Positions 1-8,051 of a stretch of 64,000 nt of DNA are shown here, piece after piece. The notes beneath the pieces were generated by a model. The model saw only the letters and a list, made by a program, of their open reading frames with translations, did no database searches and was not told the DNA's origin. How positions within the stretch are numbered: position 1 is the stretch's first letter; every line of letters begins with the position of its first letter. Origin of the DNA: Tardiphaga alba. GTDB lineage: Bacteria > Pseudomonadota > Alphaproteobacteria > Rhizobiales > Xanthobacteraceae. The stretch covers positions 3,055,001-3,119,000 of the forward strand of contig NZ_CP036498.1 in the NCBI RefSeq assembly GCF_018279705.1, in the 5' to 3' direction. The translations under genes were made by a program, and so were the position numbers.

Positions 1-478
1 AGCCCGGCAGGCCTGAGATGATGAAGAAAGCGATCAGGATGTCCATGAGGCCTGAGATCGCCAGCCAGCTCCAGCGCTCCGACAACTCCTTGCGGTGCTG
101 CAACGCATACATGATCGTCGCGACGCCTTCGGCCAGGAAATAGATTCCGACGACGACGGTCAGGGTCAGCGTGCTCTCAGCCGGCCGCGTGAGCAGCACG
201 ATCCCCGCTGCAATGCCAAGCACCGCCGATATCAAAGACCAGACGAAGCCCGGTACCTGACGCGCCCACAATGTCATCAGCAGCGCGGCGAGTCCTGCCA
301 GCAGGAACATCCAGCCGAGCATCACGGTGACGGCGATGCTGGCGATCGGCGGCACGATCATCGCGGCGAGACCCAGAACCACCAGCACGATGCCTTCGAT
401 GAGGAAGGCTTTCCAATGGGCGCGAACGGCTTCGCTCATCTTCGATTGCAGTTCAGCGAAATCGGGAGGCATGGTCAT
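1..478 (-). CDS. HdeD-family membrane protein (3' end outside window)
   Basis: About 159 residues are visible; the C-terminus runs off the left edge. The protein starts MTMPPDFAELQ, has a short amphipathic N-terminus, and then alternating hydrophobic segments (roughly residues 24-44, 48-68, 78-98, 105-125 and 137-157) joined by short loops. This is the HdeD/DUF308 pattern of repeated paired helices. HdeD proteins are inner-membrane proteins linked to acid resistance in enterobacteria; the role in alphaproteobacteria is not established. The start ATG at 478 has an AGGA-type ribosome site about 7 bases upstream. The gene stands alone here, next to a PrsW-like gene on the same strand. Confidence 0.8.
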   Translation of the reverse strand, partial: MTMPPDFAELQSKMSEAVRAHWKAFLIEGIVLVVLGLAAMIVPPIASIAVTVMLGWMFLLAGLAALLMTLWARQVPGFVWSLISAVLGIAAGIVLLTRPAESTLTLTVVVGIYFLAEGVATIMYALQHRKELSERWSWLAISGLMDILIAFFIISGLPG

Positions 479-591
479 GGGCAATTCCTGATCGGCCCGA
501 CGGGGCACTGTCGCCTGACTATAGCCGCAACCGGGCCGCGGCGCGAAATATCCGCGACCATCGTCAAGTACTTTAGATGAATTGTCGAAGC

Positions 592-1617
592 TTATTGCTG
601 AATTGGAATCGCCGGCGCCGCGGTCCGCATGCGGTTGCGGCCGAGGAAATAGGCGGCGCTGGTCAGCACCAGCAGCACGCCACCGATGACGATGGATGTT
701 ACACCGAGCGGCACCAGCACCATAGTCACTGTGCGCTCGGGATTGCTGTACCAATGCCGCAGCGATGAAATCAGGAACGCTGTGCCCGCAAAGCCCGCCG
801 CGCCGCCCGCAAAAGTCAGCGCCCACATGCTGCGCAATTGCGCGAGCCGTTCGCGCGATACGTCCGTATGAGGCGCGTGATGAGCGCCGATGCGGCGCAC
901 CAGCCGGGCGGCAAGGGCGATGGTCCCGAACCCAAACAACATGCCGGCGCCTTCCAGCGCGCGACGGCCGAGCCCCACGATTTCGGGATGTTGTTGCAAG
1001 GTGAGCAGCGGCAGGTCGTAGCAGGCATGCAATGTGACGGGCGCCAGCACGATCAACAGAGGCGTGCGAATGAAAGCAAAACTGTCGCGGCGATGCGCGC
1101 CGAGTGCGCGGCCCGAGCGGGCGATCGCGATATAGGCGCCGGCAATGACGCCGAGGGCGCCGTGAAACGGCACCGTCAGCACGCTGCGCAGGACGGCCAG
1201 CGTACGCCACATCTCGGGATAGCTGAGCAGATAGACGAGATTTTCATATGCCGCGAAGCCGAGGCCGGCGGCGGCGCCATAGACAACATTGTCCATGGGA
1301 TCGGCGGTGCGGGCACGCTGGGTCGAGACCGCGACGATCACCAAGATCTTCACGATCTCCTCGGGCGCGGCGATCCCGAACACCGCATGCAGCACCATGG
1401 TCCAGGTCGGGTCATCGGTGAGGCCGGGGATGGCGGCGAACAGCGCACGGGCATAGCCGAGCAGCGAGATGCTGGCCGCACCGAGCAAAAAGGCCGCCCA
1501 GACCAGTCCCGGGGGCCCGGGCCGTTCGTCCGCGGCAATGATCAGCCACAGCACCAGCAAGGCTGGCGCCACGGCTGCAATGCCAATCACGGTCGGGAGC
1601 GATTCGAGGGCGTCCAT
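592..1617 (-). CDS. PrsW-family intramembrane protease-like protein
   Basis: A 341-residue polytopic membrane protein with the conserved polar residues of the PrsW family: EE at 86-87 followed by K90 (motif APEEIVK), E125 in YENLVY, H152 in PFHG, and H197/D201 in LHACYD. These lie in or next to hydrophobic segments, as expected for an intramembrane active site. In Bacillus, PrsW cleaves an anti-sigma factor; the substrate here is unknown. A final hydrophobic segment near residues 300-325 is typical of extended versions. It is transcribed in the same direction as the HdeD gene, with about 110 bases between them. Confidence 0.8.
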   Translation of the reverse strand: MDALESLPTVIGIAAVAPALLVLWLIIAADERPGPPGLVWAAFLLGAASISLLGYARALFAAIPGLTDDPTWTMVLHAVFGIAAPEEIVKILVIVAVSTQRARTADPMDNVVYGAAAGLGFAAYENLVYLLSYPEMWRTLAVLRSVLTVPFHGALGVIAGAYIAIARSGRALGAHRRDSFAFIRTPLLIVLAPVTLHACYDLPLLTLQQHPEIVGLGRRALEGAGMLFGFGTIALAARLVRRIGAHHAPHTDVSRERLAQLRSMWALTFAGGAAGFAGTAFLISSLRHWYSNPERTVTMVLVPLGVTSIVIGGVLLVLTSAAYFLGRNRMRTAAPAIPIQQ

Positions 1618-1672
1618 GGAGAGTTAAGTATAGGGCCGCCGTGCGGGCGGGAAGGGCCGTGCGGTCGCACCC

Positions 1673-1773
1673 GTCAGTTGTCGTGGCCCGGCTTGACCGG
1701 CCACTCCAGCAAACATGGAGGCTGCGGAGTGTGCTGGATCACCCGCTTCCGCGGCTGATGACAAGAGAGAACG
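1673..1773. repeat. GC-rich imperfect palindromic repeat element
   Basis: Between the PrsW gene and the next gene lies a stretch with complementary ends (GTGGCCCGGCTTGACCGG on the left, a CTGGATCACC...GATGAC block on the right). It resembles the dispersed element with CGTCAT/ATGACG ends seen at 60722-60810. These elements are common between genes in Bradyrhizobium relatives. The assignment rests on resemblance by eye only. Confidence 0.45.
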
Positions 1774-1837
1774 GGGAGGGAACCAAATGCCGCCCGGCCG
1801 ATTGGACCTGAAACCACCGCAAGACGGGGATCCGACC

Positions 1838-2086
1838 ATGGCCGATGACGCACCGACGCCGCCCTTCATCTATGAGGGCGTTGCGCTCGTACCGGAGGAA
1901 AAATCCACCTTGTCCGAAGTGGTCGATACCGTGAAAGACGCTGCGCACCGCGTCAGCGACACATTCGAAGCCGGCAAGAAGCCCGGCATGCCGCTGAGCA
2001 TCCTTGCCAATGTGGCCCGCGAAGCGCCGCTGGGATCGCTGCTGGTGGCCTTTCTGCTGGGCGTGGCGGTGGCACGGCGGCGCTAG
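1838..2086 (+). CDS. Small protein with C-terminal membrane anchor, hypothetical
   Basis: An 82-residue protein. The first two thirds are polar (MADDAPTPPFIYEG..., then a predicted helix with VVDTVKDAAHRVSDTFEAG). The last ~22 residues form one hydrophobic segment (LGSLLVAFLLGVAVA) ending in three arginines, which fits a tail anchor with the N-terminus in the cytoplasm. I chose the ATG at 1838 because GGGGA lies 8 bases upstream; the open frame extends further upstream into the palindromic repeat, which is unlikely to be coding. The arrangement recalls ElaB/YqjD-type ribosome or membrane anchoring proteins, but I see no decisive motif. Confidence 0.65.
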   Translation: MADDAPTPPFIYEGVALVPEEKSTLSEVVDTVKDAAHRVSDTFEAGKKPGMPLSILANVAREAPLGSLLVAFLLGVAVARRR

Positions 2087-2283
2087 TTTCTTCACCGGGC
2101 GTCCCGAGGGGACGATCCCTCGCCAATAGCCGCGAGGTCTGCTTTCTGACACGCTCGACGGTCGGCACCGTGTCGCCTGCGTGATATCCGGTGGGACATA
2201 GCGGATAGGCATGCCGCCCGAACACGTGTAACGAATCCAGGCAAGGCCCGTATCTCCGATGTGGGCTTTGAAAGGATTCTGGC

Positions 2284-3999
2284 ATGCTTCTCGTCGCCAT
2301 TGCCTATCTCGGCGGTGTACTCACTATCGTGAGCCCCTGCATCCTGCCGGTGCTGCCTTTCGTGTTCGCGCGCTCAGATCAGCCGTTCGCCCGAAGCGGC
2401 TTGCCTTTGCTGATCGGCATGGCTGCGACTTTTTCGCTGGTGGCGACGCTGGCGGCCGTCGGCGGCGGCTGGGCAGTGCAGGCCAATCAATATGGGCGCA
2501 TCGCCGCTATGGTCGTCCTCGCGGTGTTCGGCCTGGTGCTGCTGTTGCCCAGCCTTGCCGACAGGCTGACCCAGCCATTGGTGGCGCTGGGTGGCCGGCT
2601 TTCCAACTCGGCTTCAGGTGATGGCTCGGGCCGAACTTTTACCCAATCGCTGCTGCTAGGTGTCGCCACCGGCCTGCTATGGGCGCCGTGTGCGGGCCCT
2701 ATCCTCGGTCTGGTGCTGACGGGTGCCGCGCTGCAAGGCGCCAATGTTCAGACCTCGCTGCTGCTGCTGGCCTATGCGTTGGGGGCGGCGACATCGCTGG
2801 CGCTCGCGTTGGTCATTGGCGGGCGCGTGTTCGCGGCCATGAAGCGCGGGCTGGGAGCAGGGGAATGGATCCGCCGTGCACTTGGTGCAGCGGTCCTGTG
2901 CGGCGTGGCAGCCATCGCGCTCGGCCTCGATATTGGCTTTCTCACACGCGTCTCGACGGCCAGCACGGTCGCCATCGAGCAGAAGCTGATCAATGCGGTT
3001 CGCCCGCAGCCGGCGAAAGAGGCGTCCACGGGTGATCTCGCCGTCGAGGGCGAGTTGCCGCCGCTCACCGGCGCCGTCGAATGGCTGAACTCGCCGGAGC
3101 TCACCCGGGAGAGCCTGCGCGGCAAGGTCGTGCTGGTGGATTTCTGGACCTATTCCTGCATCAACTGCCTGCGTGCGCTGCCTTATGTGAAAGCCTGGGC
3201 GGAGAAATACAGGGACAAGGGGCTGGTGGTGATTGGCGTTCACGCGCCGGAATTCGCCTTCGAGAAGAACATCGACAATGTGAAGCGCGCGATGAAGGAT
3301 ATGCAGATTTCCTATCCCGTGGCCATCGACAACAGTTTTGCGATCTGGCGCGCCTTCTCCAACGAATACTGGCCGGCGCATTATTTCATCGATGCGCAGG
3401 GCCGTATCCGCCACCATCATTTTGGCGAAGGCGAGTACGAAAATTCCGAACGCGTGATCCAGAAGCTGTTGGCCGAAGCGGGCACACGCGATGTGCCATC
3501 CGGCTTCGTCACCGCTGATGGTCGCGGCGCACAGGCGGCTCCGGGGAATGATGTCGAGTCGCACGAGACTTATCTTGGCTACAATCGCGGCCAGAACTTC
3601 GCGTCGCCCGAGGATGTCGCGAATGATCGCGCGCAGGATTACTCATCGATCCCCGAACTTGGCCTCAACGATTGGACGCTCAGCGGCAACTGGACGATCG
3701 AAAACGAGCGTTCCGTCGCCAATGCTGCGCAGACGCGCATCACCTACAAGTTCAAGGCGCGCGACGTGCATCTCGTGCTCGGCTCAGCCGACAGCAAGCC
3801 GGTGCGTTTCCGCGTCACCATCGATGGCAAGCCGCCCGGCAACGATCGCGGCGGAGACATCGATGCCGAAGGCAATGGCACGATTACGAGCGAGCGGCTC
3901 TATCAATTGATCCGGAACAGTGGTCCAGTCGCCGAGCATCAATTCGAGATCGAATTTCTCGATCCCGGCGCCCAGGCCTTTGCATTCACGTTCGGATGA
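2284..3999 (+). CDS. dipZ: DipZ-type cytochrome c biogenesis/thioredoxin fusion
   Basis: A 571-residue fusion. Residues 1-230 are a CcdA/DsbD-beta membrane domain with the two redox cysteines in SPCILP (near residue 18) and WAPCAGP. Residues ~262-400 are a TlpA-like thioredoxin domain with the active site YSCINC. The last ~150 residues are a beta-rich domain found at the C-terminus of DipZ proteins. Electrons would pass from cytoplasmic thioredoxin through the CcdA domain to the periplasmic thioredoxin domain, which reduces periplasmic disulfides or resists oxidative stress. The length is normal for DipZ. It is followed 37 bases later by a PaiB-like gene on the same strand, possibly one operon. 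Confidence 0.9.
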   Translation: MLLVAIAYLGGVLTIVSPCILPVLPFVFARSDQPFARSGLPLLIGMAATFSLVATLAAVGGGWAVQANQYGRIAAMVVLAVFGLVLLLPSLADRLTQPLVALGGRLSNSASGDGSGRTFTQSLLLGVATGLLWAPCAGPILGLVLTGAALQGANVQTSLLLLAYALGAATSLALALVIGGRVFAAMKRGLGAGEWIRRALGAAVLCGVAAIALGLDIGFLTRVSTASTVAIEQKLINAVRPQPAKEASTGDLAVEGELPPLTGAVEWLNSPELTRESLRGKVVLVDFWTYSCINCLRALPYVKAWAEKYRDKGLVVIGVHAPEFAFEKNIDNVKRAMKDMQISYPVAIDNSFAIWRAFSNEYWPAHYFIDAQGRIRHHHFGEGEYENSERVIQKLLAEAGTRDVPSGFVTADGRGAQAAPGNDVESHETYLGYNRGQNFASPEDVANDRAQDYSSIPELGLNDWTLSGNWTIENERSVANAAQTRITYKFKARDVHLVLGSADSKPVRFRVTIDGKPPGNDRGGDIDAEGNGTITSERLYQLIRNSGPVAEHQFEIEFLDPGAQAFAFTFG

Positions 4000-4036
4000 A
4001 TGTGAGCATCGCCGCAGCTATCGCTTAGAGGTTTAG

Positions 4037-4654
4037 TTGTACATTCCTGCCGCTTTCCGATCGGACGACCCGGACCTCGCCTGGCAGCTTGTCGAAGATA
4101 TCCGGTTCGGCTGTCTGATCAGCGGCGGACTGGGCCTGATGGCTTCGCATCTGCCATTCATGGTGGAGCGCGGCGATGCGGTTCGTCTTGTCGGGCATGT
4201 CGCGCGTGCCAATCCGCAATGGAAGGAGCTCGAGGCTTCGCCCGTGCTGGTGAACTTCCTCGGCCCCAACACGCATATCTCGCCATCCTGGTACACGACC
4301 AGCCCGCGCGCGCCGACATGGAATTATGTGGCCGTGCAGGTGCGCGGCCGCGTGCGCGTAACGGAAGATCGGGAGACGCTGCGTCGGATGGTGCTCGATC
4401 TCAGCGCGCTGATGGAGCCTGATGGCAGTCCATGGGAGGCTGCGAAGCTCGACATCGCCTATATCGACAAACTGCTGCCGGGCATTGTCGGCTTCGCGAT
4501 CGAGGTGGATCACGTCGATGTTCAGCTGCGCCTGTCGCAGCAGAACAATGCGGATGATCAGCGGAAGGTCAGAGCTGCGCTTGGCGCCGGCTCATTGCGC
4601 GAGCGGCAGGTGGCGGAGACGATGACGCGTTATCTGGGACGGCTGCCGGAATAA
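4037..4654 (+). CDS. PaiB-family FMN-binding protein
   Basis: A 205-residue protein beginning MYIPAAFRSDD and containing family landmarks: ASHLPF near residue 37, SPSWYTT and WNYVAVQVRGRVRV in the middle, and RLSQQN near the C-terminus, equivalent to the usual KLSQN. PaiB proteins have a split-barrel flavin-binding fold; the Bacillus member was named as a repressor of sporulation and protease genes, but the biochemical role is unsettled. The start is a TTG at 4037, because an in-frame TAG immediately precedes it; AGAGG lies 4 bases upstream of that stop. It is convergent with the next gene, with only 8 bases between the stop codons. Confidence 0.85.
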   Translation: MYIPAAFRSDDPDLAWQLVEDIRFGCLISGGLGLMASHLPFMVERGDAVRLVGHVARANPQWKELEASPVLVNFLGPNTHISPSWYTTSPRAPTWNYVAVQVRGRVRVTEDRETLRRMVLDLSALMEPDGSPWEAAKLDIAYIDKLLPGIVGFAIEVDHVDVQLRLSQQNNADDQRKVRAALGAGSLRERQVAETMTRYLGRLPE

Positions 4655-4662
4655 AGCGACGC

Positions 4663-5265
4663 TCAGCGGCTGCGTTTGCGCTGGACGGCGGCCGCCTTGC
4701 TCCGGTTGCGGTTGTTCACCGTGGCGCGGGAGCGCGAGCGCCGCGGCGTCTCGCGGGCAGACGCCGTGTCATCAGTCGCAGAGGTGCTGGCGAATGATTG
4801 ACGGAGATTGTCGAGGCTGGAGGTGAGGACGCCTACCTGCTCGGTCAGCTTCCGCGTTTCGTTCTGCTGGGCTGACAGCAGCCGCTGCATGGTCAGCAGC
4901 TGGTCCTGCACGACCTGCAACTGATCTACGGACTGTTGTTGGGTGGCTTCGATCCCCTTGGTTTTTTCGATAAGCTGTTCGGACGCCTGCGCTACGCGTG
5001 CCTGTTGCAAGCGTGAGGCGGTGAGCCGTTCGGGCTCGGGTACACTGCCGCTCCAGCTTCGCCATGCAAAGACACCGCCGATCCCCGCAAAGAGCAACAC
5101 CAGCGCTACGGCCGTCACCAGCAGAGGCTGTTGGCCGATCTGCAGCAAGGCCGGCCGATCCTGCGGCCGCTCCGTCGTGATCGGCGGCGTGCGATCGAAG
5201 ACATTCTGTCTGGCAGTGAATTCAGCTGGGGAATGGCTCGTTGTCATCTCGACCATAGAGCTCAA
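4663..5265 (-). CDS. Coiled-coil membrane protein, hypothetical
   Basis: A 200-residue protein with a polar N-terminus (~45 residues), one transmembrane segment (LLVTAVALVLLFAGIGGVFAW, about 48-68), a long glutamine-rich heptad region (~80-160: TQQQSVDQLQVVQDQLLTMQ and onward) that should form a periplasmic coiled coil, and a basic C-terminal tail rich in R, S and N (ends QRKRSR). Such single-pass coiled-coil proteins are common in rhizobia and have no assigned function. The upstream 340 bases separate it from the divergent sigma-factor operon. Confidence 0.65.
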   Translation of the reverse strand: MSSMVEMTTSHSPAEFTARQNVFDRTPPITTERPQDRPALLQIGQQPLLVTAVALVLLFAGIGGVFAWRSWSGSVPEPERLTASRLQQARVAQASEQLIEKTKGIEATQQQSVDQLQVVQDQLLTMQRLLSAQQNETRKLTEQVGVLTSSLDNLRQSFASTSATDDTASARETPRRSRSRATVNNRNRSKAAAVQRKRSR

Positions 5266-5604
5266 AGTCCTCTGGCAAGTGTTCGTTCCAAAGCGAACGC
5301 AGACGACGCGTAACGTGCAATATCGAACTGATACGCGGCAAAGTTCAGCGAAATTAAGTCAGAAACGAGGTGTCTGAGCTGAAGTTGTGAATACTACGCC
5401 TGTGCAACGTGTCGCCCGCCTGACCGGTCGCTGAGACGCTCGCGTCCGGAAAGACTTAGCGATCACTCGGAAGCGGTATTTCGTTGCTTGTAGCTATGCC
5501 ATTGAATTATCGTCATATTTTCGCCGACTGGGTGTTCGGATTACAAACTGCCGGCGAAGGTGCTGACATACTCCTGTTACGAAGCTGAGCCATGAGAGGT
5601 CGTG
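5266..5604. promoter_or_regulatory. Divergent intergenic region upstream of the signalling operon
   Basis: This 339-base region separates two divergent genes, so it should hold the promoters of both the coiled-coil protein and the STN/sigma/anti-sigma operon. It is less GC-rich than its surroundings (for example GAATTATCGTCATATTTTCGCC near 5503-5524). I do not see an unambiguous -35/-10 pair or a palindromic operator. GAGAGGT at 5594-5600 is the ribosome site for the ATG at 5605. Confidence 0.4.
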
Positions 5605-6366
5605 ATGGCCTTCGTTTCATCAGGATGCTCGTTGCTGCGGCTCGCTGATTGCTTGCGAAGGTTGATTTTTGTGGCGGCCCTGGCGGCTATGGCGTTGATC
5701 GAAGTCAATCATTCAGCGGTCTTTCCAGGTGCTCGGGCCTCCGAGGTCAAAGAACGCGAAACCGGCTCAGGCAAGATCGCGTTCGCGATCGAAGCTCAGC
5801 CGCTTGCTTCGGCACTTGAGGCCTACAGTGTCGTGTCCAGACGGCAGGTGATCTACAACGGAAACCTTGCGATCGGTCGCCAAACTGCGGCGGTCCACGG
5901 GACCTTCGATGTTGAGGAGGCATTGGGGCGGCTCCTCCAGGGGACCGGTCTCTCGCCACGCTACATGGCTGAGGATGCCTTTGTGCTGGTGCCGGCGCCG
6001 AAAGCCGCGCTGCCGACAAGTACGACGCCGGGGCCTCTCGCTGCACGCTACTATGGTTTGATGCAGACCCGGCTCCTGCAAACGCTATGCAGCGACGATG
6101 GCGTCATGCGTGAGACTGATCGACTGGCCGCAAGTTTCTGGATTGATTCAGGTGGCCAGGTCACCCGCGCCACCTTGCTGGATTCCACCGGGGACTCAGG
6201 ACGCGACGCGTCAGTCTTGAAATTGCTTCGCCAAATCTCGGTTGGCGCATCACCACCTGCAGGTTTCGCTCAACCGGTCACGCTCGTGCTGTCGCCGCGG
6301 TCAGCGGCGTTTCAGCAGGAGTGCCGGTCGATGGATGCCGGCATGGTCAGCAGAGTGGGGCGATGA
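5605..6366 (+). CDS. STN-domain/TonB C-terminal-like signalling protein (VreA-like)
   Basis: A 253-residue exported protein. After a hydrophobic N-terminal segment (about residues 18-35) comes a secretin/TonB short N-terminal (STN) domain at roughly 55-125, with the pattern FAIEAQPLASALEAYSVVSRR and GTFDVEEALGRLLQGTGL. Then comes a ~95-residue TonB-C-like domain (LAASFWIDSGGQVTRATLLDS, ending in a run resembling PVTLVLSP). There is no outer-membrane barrel, unlike FecA or FpvA receptors. This STN + TonB-C layout is that of Pseudomonas VreA. Its stop overlaps the start of the sigma gene (ATGA at 6363-6366), so the two are translationally coupled. Inferred role: a periplasmic sensor or transducer acting on the FecR-like protein encoded two genes on. 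Confidence 0.8.
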   Translation: MAFVSSGCSLLRLADCLRRLIFVAALAAMALIEVNHSAVFPGARASEVKERETGSGKIAFAIEAQPLASALEAYSVVSRRQVIYNGNLAIGRQTAAVHGTFDVEEALGRLLQGTGLSPRYMAEDAFVLVPAPKAALPTSTTPGPLAARYYGLMQTRLLQTLCSDDGVMRETDRLAASFWIDSGGQVTRATLLDSTGDSGRDASVLKLLRQISVGASPPAGFAQPVTLVLSPRSAAFQQECRSMDAGMVSRVGR

Positions 6367-6956
6367 CCGGCAACCTGTCCGAACTGCGACGGCGCTTCCT
6401 GCTGCGCTACGACGATCTGAAACTGCGCCTCACGCGTCGCCTAGGCTCGGCGGAGCTCGCGGGCGATGCCTTGCAGGACACGTGGCTGAGACTGGAAACG
6501 GCCGATGGCGCGGCGGTCGTACGCCACGCAGATTCCTACCTCTTCACGGTCGCCGTCAATATCGCACGGGATCGACGCCGGGCCGAAGCGCGGCGCCTGA
6601 CCTCGAACGAGGTCGATGCGTTACTCGACGTCGCTGACGAAGCGCCGAGCCAGATCGATGTCGCCGAAGGCCGATCCGAGATTAGGGCACTGGAAGGGAT
6701 TCTGCTGGAGTTGCCGCCGCGTCAGCGCGCCATTCTGCTGGCGGCCCGGCTCGACGACATGCCGCGCGCCGAGATCGCCAGGCGCTTCCGGATTTCGGTG
6801 CGGCTGGTCCAGCGTGAACTGCTTCAGGCACAAAATTACTGTGCAGGTCGCCTCAAGCGTAATTTTGATTGCACATTGGCTGTGCGGGAAACGTCATTGT
6901 TAAAGAACAATGCGGACGTGGCTGATGCCCGCTTTCCCGCCCATGATGATGAATGA
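6363..6956 (+). CDS. ECF sigma factor, FecI/VreI type
   Basis: A 197-residue sigma-70-family factor with region 2 at ~10-85 (DALQDTWLRLE, then RHADSYLFTVAVNIARDRRR) and region 4 at ~105-165 (LPPRQRAILLAARLDDMPRAEIARRF..SVRLVQRELLQA). The C-terminal ~35 residues are extra and polar. It overlaps the upstream STN gene and the downstream FecR gene by ATGA junctions, which implies fixed stoichiometry. Expected role: bind RNA polymerase when released by the FecR partner and transcribe target promoters. The adjacent giant exoprotein gene is the obvious candidate target, although this is inference. Confidence 0.88.
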   Translation: MTGNLSELRRRFLLRYDDLKLRLTRRLGSAELAGDALQDTWLRLETADGAAVVRHADSYLFTVAVNIARDRRRAEARRLTSNEVDALLDVADEAPSQIDVAEGRSEIRALEGILLELPPRQRAILLAARLDDMPRAEIARRFRISVRLVQRELLQAQNYCAGRLKRNFDCTLAVRETSLLKNNADVADARFPAHDDE

Positions 6957-7921
6957 CGATGCCGCATCCCACCGATGATGACGATCAGCTGGCGCGCGAG
7001 GCGCATCGCTGGGTGGCGCTGCTCGTCTCTGGCGAAGCCAGCACCGAGGATGCGGAAGCGTTGCGAACCTGGCGACGGACCAGTGCTGCGCATGAACGCG
7101 CCTTTGCGCATGCGCGCAGGCGCTGGAAGGATTACGGGCAGGCCGGCCAGACCTTGCGCGAAAGCGGCCAGCTTCCGCCATGGACGCCACCGCGACCGTT
7201 GCTCAGCCGACGTGCGGTGCTGAGTGGTGCCGCCGCCGCCTGTGCCGCGGGCTATGTCGTTGCGAAACCGCCATTCGATCTGTGGCCGTCGTTGACCGAA
7301 TTGGCGGCGGACTATCGGACCGGCACGGGCGAACAGCGCCGAGTCACACTGACGGGTGGTCTGTCCGTGCGCTTGAACACGCAGACCAGTCTCACGGTTG
7401 CCGACAATGCGGCTGAGGAGCTGAAGTTGATCGCCGGCGAGGCATCCTTTGTCATGCCGGCTGATGCCCAGCGTCCCCTTGCCGTCATGGCTGGCAGAGG
7501 GCGCAGCACGGCGACGAGCGGCCGTTTCGAGGTTCGCCACGTGGGCGCGTCCGTTTGCGTCACCTGTGTCGAGGGGGAGGTCCGGGTCGAACACACCGGC
7601 AAGGCAGCGGTGCTTATTGGCGGAAAGCAGGTCCGCTATGACGCGCGTGGCCTTCAGCCGGCAAGCGTCGCCGATCTGAATGTCAGCACCGCCTGGCAGG
7701 ACGGCATGCTCGTGTTCCGGTTCACGCCGCTGTCCGATGTCGTCGCGGAGATCAATCGCTACCGGCCCGGCAAGGTCGTGCTGATGAGCGATGACCTCGG
7801 GGCGAGCCCGGTGAATGGCCGTTTTCGTATCCAGCGTATCGAAGACGTGTTGGTGTGGATCGAGCAGGCGTTCAACATCAAGGGGCGTTCGCTTCCCGGC
7901 GGGATCGTTCTGCTCAGCTAG
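6953..7921 (+). CDS. FecR-family anti-sigma factor/regulator
   Basis: A 322-residue inner-membrane regulator. Residues 10-75 are the cytoplasmic sigma-binding region (DUF4880-like: REAHRWVALLVSGEASTEDAEALRTW). A membrane segment follows a twin arginine at about 87-106. The periplasmic FecR domain spans ~120-245, including LTGGLSVRLNTQTSLTV and GRFEVRHVGASVCVTCVEGEV. The C-terminal domain (~255-322, motif RFTPLSDVVAEINRYRPGK) resembles an STN fold and would contact the STN protein. It forms an operon with the two upstream genes. The exoprotein gene starts 130 bases downstream on the same strand. Confidence 0.88.
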   Translation: MTMPHPTDDDDQLAREAHRWVALLVSGEASTEDAEALRTWRRTSAAHERAFAHARRRWKDYGQAGQTLRESGQLPPWTPPRPLLSRRAVLSGAAAACAAGYVVAKPPFDLWPSLTELAADYRTGTGEQRRVTLTGGLSVRLNTQTSLTVADNAAEELKLIAGEASFVMPADAQRPLAVMAGRGRSTATSGRFEVRHVGASVCVTCVEGEVRVEHTGKAAVLIGGKQVRYDARGLQPASVADLNVSTAWQDGMLVFRFTPLSDVVAEINRYRPGKVVLMSDDLGASPVNGRFRIQRIEDVLVWIEQAFNIKGRSLPGGIVLLS

Positions 7922-8051
7922 CTCGTCGGTTTCGTAGACATAAAAGTTTCATAAAGATTCTTGTTCACGTAGGGGCATCCGCCGTCGTCTCCGAACTGAG
8001 TCACCGTGTCGCAGTTGCCGCTGAACATGGTCCCGATCTCTGTCGCGAGAA

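Noticed and set aside
838..1758. 306-residue open frame on the plus strand
   Set aside because: It lies antisense to the PrsW gene and has a low-complexity Gln/Arg/Gly-rich composition typical of the shadow of a GC-rich gene.
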